This document shows, in pieces, positions 39,860 through 44,757 of a DNA stretch of 44,757 nucleotides. Below the pieces are notes generated by a model. That model made no database searches. It saw only the letters and a list, made by a program, of their open reading frames with translations, and was not told the DNA's origin. Source of the DNA: Bacillota bacterium (GTDB lineage Bacteria > Bacillota > Clostridia > Clostridiales > Caloramatoraceae); NCBI GenBank assembly GCA_023415335.1, contig JAEZLD010000187.1, positions 1 to 44,757 on the forward strand, given 5' to 3'. The position numbers were made by a program, and so were the translations under genes. The stretch's first letter is position 1, and every line of letters starts with the position of its first letter.

Positions 39860-42490
39860 TCACCTTTTTCCCCTGTACCAGAACAAGCTCGATACCAACG
39901 ATATTGTCCCTGAAAATATCAGCACTATTACCCACTGAAACAGATTAAGCCCCTTTGTACTGAATATGTTCTGAAGCCAGGGAAGGTATACTGTAAGCAA
40001 AAGCAGTATTGTTGAAGATAATGCGGCATATACAAGGTACATGTTAGAAAAAAAGCCTACCTGAAATACCGAATGCCTTTCAGATTTACATTCAAATACA
40101 TGGAATAGCTGTGACAAAACCAATGTACACAGGCATATCGTCTTTGCGAGAGTTTCATCCCCTCCAAATAATAAGAGGGAAAGGGTAAATGCTATGACTG
40201 TACACAAGCCTATCATAATTCCCCTTACGACTATCTTACCCCAGAGCCCATCCGAAAATATGCTTTCTTTTTTTCCTCTTGGTCTCCTCAGCATAACATC
40301 CTTTTCCCCAGGTTCCATACAAAGTGCCATAGCAGGCAGACCGTCTGTAGCCAGATTCACAAGCAGTATCTGTATAGGCAGAAGTGGCAGTGGCAAATCA
40401 AGAAGTGATGCAATCAGCATTGTAAGAACCTCTCCAATGTTACAGGATAAGAGATACCTAATGAACTTCCTTATGTTATCATATATAACCCTTCCTTCCT
40501 CTACAGCAGCCACTATAGTAGAAAAGTTGTCATCCATTAGTATCATAGATGAGGCCTCCTTGGTAACATCTGTGCCTGTTATGCCCATAGCAATACCTAT
40601 ATCAGCCTCCTTGATCGCAGGTGCATCGTTTACACCGTCTCCTGTCATTGCAACTACCTTGCCCTGCTTTTTAAGACACTTTACTATCCTGTATTTATGT
40701 GAAGGATTAACCCTGGCAAAAACCCTGGCTCTGGATATTACCTTTTCCAGTGCTGAATCACTCATATTCTCAAGCTCATCACCTGTAAGTACCAGGGAAT
40801 CCTTATCTGTCATCCTAAGCTGCTGGGCTATAGCCATTGCTGTAAGCTTGTGATCTCCTGTAATCATAACAGGAGTAATGCCTGCAGTCCTGCATTCGAT
40901 TATAGAATCCTTTACCTCCTCTCTTGGAGGATCTATCATCCCTGCCATGCCCAGGAATGTAAGATGGCTCTCGTCGGCTTCACTTGAGGATACTTCAAGC
41001 TTCTTATATGCCCCTGCCAGGACCCTTAGCGCCTCCTCTGCCATAGAATTGTTGGCCTTTGTGATTTTTTCTGCCAGGCTCTTTTTCATCTCAACCTTAA
41101 AGCCATTCTCAAGGGCATCTGTACATCTCTTAATAATAATCTCAGGTGCACCCTTGACAAACAAATATCTTTCATTTTTATATGTACAAAGTACCGACAT
41201 CATTTTCCTTTCAGAATCAAATGGATACTCTTTAATTATGTTATATTTGACATTAATCTCGTCCTTATTTATTCCTTCCTTTGCAGCAAGCACCATTAGT
41301 GCTATTTCTGTCGGGTCTCCTGATGCTTCTGCAGCTTTACCCCTGCTAGATATATTCCTTTGGATTGAAGAATTGTTACAAATAACAAAGCATTCCAAAA
41401 GCTGCATAAGCCCCTTATCCTCCCTTAGGGACACGTGAGCTTTGTCATATTCTATTCTTCCATCCGTTCCATAGCCATCTCCCGTAACCGTATAGCTGCG
41501 TCCTAAGGTGAACACCTTTTTAACTGTCATCTTGTTTTGTGTAAGAGTGCCTGTCTTATCAGAGCATATTATGTTAGTGCACCCAAGGGTTTCAACAGCA
41601 GGAAGCTTTCTGACAAGAGCCTTTCTCTTCATCATTCTCTGTACTCCTATAGATAAAGAAACGGTAACTATAGCAGGGAGTCCCTCAGGAATTGCTGCCA
41701 CCGCCAGGCTTACCCCCACCAGGAACATCTGTGTAAACTCATGTCCCCTTAATACTCCTACAAATGTTACAACAGCACATATAACCAGACACCCATATAC
41801 AATTATCTTTCCAAGCCCATCAAGCTTCTTTTGCAGTGGTGTCATCTCGTTATCGATACCTTCCAACATATTAGCTATTTTACCCATCTCAGTGTTCATC
41901 CCCACTGCAATGACTTTAGCTCTTCCCTTTCCTGCTGTTATATTACAACCCATAAATATAAGGGATGTATGCTTGTCTTGTCCATTTCCTTTGAATATTA
42001 CCTTCTCCACAGGTACAGACTCACCAGTCAATATGGATTCATCACTATGCAGCCCATCACCGAAAATCACCATACAATCTGCAGGTATCCTGTCACCAGC
42101 TCCTATATCGATAACATCCCCTGTTACCAATTCTCGAGCCTTTATCACACTAAGCTTTCCGTCTCTTATTACCCTTGCAGTAGGTGATGCCAGATCCTTT
42201 AATGCCTCAAGGGATTTTTCGGTCCTATACTCCTGTATAAAACCCATTACTCCGTTCATTATTACTATTATGAATATTGTAATAGCATCAGCCTTTTCAC
42301 CCATAAGTTCTGAAATAATTGTAGCTGCAATAAGCACCCATATAATAAAATCATTAAATTGGGATAAGAATATTATTATAGGTGATTTCTTCTTCTTACC
42401 CTTTAATTCGTTATATCCAAACTTCTGGAGCCTTGCAGAAGCCTCTAGACTGGATAAGCCCAATTGACTCTCTCCTTTACTGCGGTACAC
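39860..42490 (-). CDS. P-type Ca2+-transporting ATPase (SERCA/PMCA type)
   Basis: This P2A-type ATPase exports calcium. The 876-residue protein has the actuator TGES (155-158), phosphorylation site D311-KTGT, the hinge TGDGVNDAPAIKEADIGIAMG, and ten membrane helices. Calcium ligands match SERCA: E269 in AAIPEGLPA (M4), NIGEVLTM (M5) and NLATDGLPAMAL (M6). That argues for Ca2+ rather than Mn2+ or Na+, though not decisively. The start is a GTG at 42490, seven bases after GGGGG; the cytoplasmic N-terminus is slightly short. It shares the upstream region with the divergent pyrophosphatase gene. Confidence 0.92.
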   Translation of the reverse strand: MYRSKGESQLGLSSLEASARLQKFGYNELKGKKKKSPIIIFLSQFNDFIIWVLIAATIISELMGEKADAITIFIIVIMNGVMGFIQEYRTEKSLEALKDLASPTARVIRDGKLSVIKARELVTGDVIDIGAGDRIPADCMVIFGDGLHSDESILTGESVPVEKVIFKGNGQDKHTSLIFMGCNITAGKGRAKVIAVGMNTEMGKIANMLEGIDNEMTPLQKKLDGLGKIIVYGCLVICAVVTFVGVLRGHEFTQMFLVGVSLAVAAIPEGLPAIVTVSLSIGVQRMMKRKALVRKLPAVETLGCTNIICSDKTGTLTQNKMTVKKVFTLGRSYTVTGDGYGTDGRIEYDKAHVSLREDKGLMQLLECFVICNNSSIQRNISSRGKAAEASGDPTEIALMVLAAKEGINKDEINVKYNIIKEYPFDSERKMMSVLCTYKNERYLFVKGAPEIIIKRCTDALENGFKVEMKKSLAEKITKANNSMAEEALRVLAGAYKKLEVSSSEADESHLTFLGMAGMIDPPREEVKDSIIECRTAGITPVMITGDHKLTAMAIAQQLRMTDKDSLVLTGDELENMSDSALEKVISRARVFARVNPSHKYRIVKCLKKQGKVVAMTGDGVNDAPAIKEADIGIAMGITGTDVTKEASSMILMDDNFSTIVAAVEEGRVIYDNIRKFIRYLLSCNIGEVLTMLIASLLDLPLPLLPIQILLVNLATDGLPAMALCMEPGEKDVMLRRPRGKKESIFSDGLWGKIVVRGIMIGLCTVIAFTLSLLLFGGDETLAKTICLCTLVLSQLFHVFECKSERHSVFQVGFFSNMYLVYAALSSTILLLLTVYLPWLQNIFSTKGLNLFQWVIVLIFSGTISLVSSLFWYRGKR

Positions 42491-42569
42491 CTTTTTACCC
42501 CCTTTTATTAATCTATAGATATTTATATTATTTTTTTGCCCTATATATTAACAAAAACTATTTTTATTA

Positions 42570-42597
42570 TTTACTTTTAACGTTTTTTACCTATAAT
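42570..42597 (+). promoter_or_regulatory. Putative SigA promoter of ppaC
   Basis: TTTACT (42570-42575) and a perfect TATAAT (42592-42597) are 16 bases apart, about 78 bases before the ppaC start. The rest of the 184-base divergent gap is AT-rich with no gene. Confidence 0.45.
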
Positions 42598-42674
42598 TAT
42601 TAGATATAGGAACCAAGCCAATAAATGAGCATAAAAGACTTTTAAATAAAAGTATTATTCGAGGAGGACGCTAA

Positions 42675-44309
42675 ATGAACGATAAATTATACATAACAGG
42701 CCACCGTAATCCGGATTCGGATTCCATATGTGCTGCAATTGCATATGCCGACTTAAAGAAAAAACTGGGTGCTACAGCAATCCCTGCAAGACTTGGAGAT
42801 ATAAACAGGGAAACAGAATTCATACTTAACTACTTCCATATTCCAGTTCCCGATTATCTGGAAACTGTAAAAACACAGGTTTCTGATTTGAATCTGGACC
42901 CTGTTATACCCATCTCACCAAATGTTTCCATTAAAACAGCCTGGATGGTTATGAAAAAAAATAACCTTAAAACCCTTCCTGTAATTGACGATGGGGAAAG
43001 ACTTATAGGTATTGTAACTATATCAGACATAACCTCAAAATATATGGATACCTTGGAGACCAGCATCATCTCATCCTCCAATACTCCCCTTAGTAACATT
43101 GTAGAAACTCTTAATGCCAGGATTGTATACGGGAGTCAGGAAATATTCATAGCTAATGGCAATGTAGTAGCAGGAGCCATGGCACCCGATAATCTTGAGC
43201 AGTTCCTTGAGGGCAGGGATATTGTAATAGTAGGAAACAGAGAGGATGTCCAGCTTAAGGTAATTGAACTAGGAGCAAGCTGTATTATTGTGACAGGTGG
43301 CTTTCGAGCTTCTGACCTGGTAATTAAGGAAGCGGAAAAGCATGGCTGCATCATAATATCCACTCCCTATGACACCTATACCTCCTCAAGGCTTCTTAAC
43401 CAAAGCCTTCCAATAAAGCATATTATGACTACTGAAAACTTGATATGCTTCCAAATAGATGACTTTGTAGATGAAATAAAGGATAAAATGCTTCAAACAA
43501 GGTATAGAAGCTACCCTGTTGTGGATGACCACTACAGGATAGTAGGCTTCGTAGCTAGATATCACTTAATATCTCAAAAGAAAAAGAGGATTATATTGGT
43601 AGACCATAATGAACGTAATCAATCAGTAAACGGAATAGATGAGGCAGAAATACTTGAGATAATAGACCATCACAGGGTTGCTGATGTTACCACAGGAAGG
43701 CCTATTTATTTCAGAAATGAGACTGTAGGAAGCACCTCTACTATCATTGCTAATATATTCTTTGAAAACGGAATTCATACCTCCAAGAGCATTGCAGGCA
43801 TATTGTGTGCAGCCATAATATCAGATACACTTAAATTTAAATCCCCAACCTGCACCTATGTGGATAAAATGACAGCAGAAAAGCTCGCCACAATTGCTGA
43901 TATTGACATAGATGAGTTTGCTACAAAAATGTTTACAGCAGGCACATCTCTAAAAGGCAAAACTCCTGAAGAGATATTCTATCAGGATTTTAAGGAGTTT
44001 AAAATAGGCAAGTTCAGGATTGGTATAAGCCAGGTTAACACTATGGATTCAGAAAATATGGATGAAATAAAGCAGGAACTGCTTAACTACATGAACCATC
44101 AATGCAGCCATAAAAACTTTGACTTAATGATAATCCTCTTAACCGACATAATAAAACAGGGCTCAGAGGTACTCTTTACTGGAGAAAGTAAGGAGCTTAT
44201 AACAAAAGCCTTTAATGTAACCTCAAAGGCCAGCAGTGTATACCTGCCCGGGGTCATTTCAAGGAAAAAGCAGGTAGTACCTCCACTGTCAATTGCGGCA
44301 GAGCAATAA
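42675..44309 (+). CDS. ppaC: Manganese-dependent inorganic pyrophosphatase with regulatory CBS-DRTGG-CBS insert
   Basis: This family II pyrophosphatase hydrolyses PPi to phosphate. The 544-residue protein begins with the metal motif GHRNPDSDS (9-17). A regulatory insert of about 240 residues follows: CBS1 (about 70-125), DRTGG (about 130-245) and CBS2 (about 250-305). The catalytic core resumes with DHNERNQ, DHHRVAD and the C-terminal DHHA2 domain ending in SRKKQ. In characterised clostridial relatives the CBS pair inhibits or activates with AMP/ADP/ATP and diadenosine polyphosphates. The ATG has GAGGAGG. Residues of the active site all look intact. Confidence 0.96.
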   Translation: MNDKLYITGHRNPDSDSICAAIAYADLKKKLGATAIPARLGDINRETEFILNYFHIPVPDYLETVKTQVSDLNLDPVIPISPNVSIKTAWMVMKKNNLKTLPVIDDGERLIGIVTISDITSKYMDTLETSIISSSNTPLSNIVETLNARIVYGSQEIFIANGNVVAGAMAPDNLEQFLEGRDIVIVGNREDVQLKVIELGASCIIVTGGFRASDLVIKEAEKHGCIIISTPYDTYTSSRLLNQSLPIKHIMTTENLICFQIDDFVDEIKDKMLQTRYRSYPVVDDHYRIVGFVARYHLISQKKKRIILVDHNERNQSVNGIDEAEILEIIDHHRVADVTTGRPIYFRNETVGSTSTIIANIFFENGIHTSKSIAGILCAAIISDTLKFKSPTCTYVDKMTAEKLATIADIDIDEFATKMFTAGTSLKGKTPEEIFYQDFKEFKIGKFRIGISQVNTMDSENMDEIKQELLNYMNHQCSHKNFDLMIILLTDIIKQGSEVLFTGESKELITKAFNVTSKASSVYLPGVISRKKQVVPPLSIAAEQ

Positions 44310-44319
44310 AAGCTAGCAC

Positions 44320-44398
44320 AGTGAAAAGCGAAGAGAGAAAAGTGAAAAGAAATGGAGGAAACCTCGTGCTTAAAAATAGACACGAGGTTTCTTTATTT
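44320..44398 (+). repeat. Purine-tract plus hairpin element D, acting as ppaC terminator
   Basis: Ten bases after the ppaC stop come 7-base units AGTGAAA, AGCGAAG, AGAGAAA, AGTGAAA, then AGAAATGG. A perfect 11-bp stem follows (44358-44368 with 44381-44391), with a 12-base loop and a T-rich tail TTTATTT. The tract is nearly identical to that of element C at 21666. The tail makes it a credible rho-independent terminator. Confidence 0.75.
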
Positions 44399-44529
44399 AA
44401 AACATTTCACCTTATATCATGATTAAAAACAAATTTTCTACAGTTTACCGTTTGTGCGGAACTCCACACTTTCCAAAGTTATTATAAAACTTTGGACCTG
44501 CTCAAAATCTTACCCATACAGTATCAAAT
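44399..44529. other. Non-coding gap between two hairpin elements
   Basis: No gene is seen here. An 8-bp hairpin (CCAAAGTT at 44473-44480 with 44488-44495, 7-base loop) is present without a T tract. Together with elements D and E this fills the 306-base convergent gap between ppaC and the S1-domain gene. Confidence 0.4.
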
Positions 44530-44602
44530 AGAAACTCCGTGTTCAGCTTTTAAACACGGAGTTTCTACATTAATTATTCACTATTCACAATCACTTTTAC
44601 TT
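44530..44602 (-). repeat. Purine-tract plus hairpin element E, after the S1-domain gene
   Basis: On the minus strand, 13 bases after a stop codon, AGTAAAA, GTGATT, GTGAAT and AGTGAAT units precede a perfect 14-bp stem (44553-44566 with 44530-44543) with a 9-base loop. The stem again opens with AGAAA and closes with TTTCT. Confidence 0.65.
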
Positions 44603-44615
44603 GTAAAGGCAGCAA

Positions 44616-44757
44616 TTATTCCTCAACTATAGTTTCAGTCTCAGCAGTTTCTTCCACCTTAACCTCTTCCTCTACTTGGGCTTCGGCTACTTCTGCCTTA
44701 GGCTCCAAATCCTTTAATGAAAGGCTTACCCTCTTTGTCTCGTTTTCTATCTTTATT
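44616..44757 (-). CDS. C-terminal end of an S1-domain RNA-binding protein (partial)
   Basis: The minus-strand frame enters from the window edge and ends with TAA at 44616-44618, leaving 46 residues. It begins with KIENETKRVSLSLKDLEP, which matches the last strand and helix of an S1 domain (the usual KRISLSLKxL ending). A highly acidic Glu/Val/Ala/Thr tail follows. In Clostridia such tails occur on RpsA-like proteins, often fused to IspH, but the rest is outside the window, so the full identity cannot be decided. Confidence 0.65.
   Translation of the reverse strand, partial: IKIENETKRVSLSLKDLEPKAEVAEAQVEEEVKVEETAETETIVEE

Noticed and set aside
40194..42467. Long plus-strand open frames opposite the Ca2+ ATPase gene
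   Set aside because: They are mirror-image products of the conserved ATPase sequence, without starts or family signatures of their own.
42491..42674. Possible metal riboswitch (yybP-ykoY type) before the Ca2+ ATPase
   Set aside because: No conserved paired core is visible; only AT-rich promoter-like sequence.
10699..44602. AGTGAAA-type tandem units considered as a CRISPR array or coding repeats
   Set aside because: Units are contiguous at about 7 bases without spacers, number only four or five per site, and no cas genes are present.
1..44757. tRNA, rRNA, insertion sequences, phage genes or attachment sites
   Set aside because: No cloverleaf, rRNA segment, transposase, integrase or terminal repeats were recognised on either strand.

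Overview
The window comes from an anaerobic, endospore-forming, low-GC Firmicute of the Clostridia. The evidence is a sporulation-linked division cluster (spoVD, a SpoVE-type SEDS protein, spoIIGA-sigE-sigG), AT-rich codon use with many AGG and ATA codons, strong GGAGG-type ribosome sites, frequent TTG/GTG starts, and an oxygen-sensitive type of [NiFe] hydrogenase operon. The species cannot be named from the sequence. Almost every gene lies on the minus strand. The exceptions are ychF, a small hypothetical gene at 39378 and the pyrophosphatase gene at 42675.

Right to left in transcription order, 18.8-0 kb is a clostridial dcw/sporulation block: mraZ, rsmH, ftsL, spoVD, murE, mraY, spoVE/ftsW, ftsQ, DUF881-sbp-DUF881, ftsA, ftsZ, spoIIGA, sigE, sigG, ylmC, nrdR, pgeF and a truncated radical-SAM DUF512 gene. 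It makes and regulates the septal wall machinery, then the first mother-cell and the late forespore sigma factors. Control sites visible here are four phased MraZ-type repeats before mraZ, an extended -10 promoter with a hairpin exactly at the predicted 5' end before murE, a Spo0A-type promoter with an over-long spacer before spoIIGA, and a SigF/SigG-type promoter before sigG. Between 19.0 and 25.4 kb lie a pair of M16 peptidase-family genes, ychF, and a LonH-like protease gene.

The main accessory system occupies 25.5-39.1 kb. It is one apparent operon of 19 tightly packed, often overlapping genes: hypF-hypC-hypD-hypE, the NuoC-like and catalytic large subunits, hypA-hypB, seven Mrp/Mbh membrane subunits (MrpE, F, G, MbhD-like, MbhE-like, MrpB, C) followed by a long MrpD, then NuoH-like, NuoB-like and 2x[4Fe-4S] subunits. 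This is the subunit set of an archaeal-type Mbh respiratory hydrogenase (ferredoxin-dependent H2 evolution coupled to proton pumping and Na+/H+ exchange), here in a reshuffled order with its whole Hyp maturation kit. The large subunit keeps all four Ni-binding cysteines but ends exactly at the last motif residue, so no maturation endopeptidase should be needed, and none is present. The MrpD-like subunit carries an extra C-terminal segment resembling MbhI.

From 39.4 kb on there is an unrecognised basic 137-residue protein, a SERCA-type Ca2+ ATPase, a CBS/DRTGG-regulated manganese pyrophosphatase and the C-terminal end of an S1-domain protein. Five intergenic sites share one design: a tract of roughly heptameric AGTGAAA-like units followed by a GAAA...TTTC-bounded hairpin. 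They look like a dispersed repeat family that mostly sits at 3' ends of genes.
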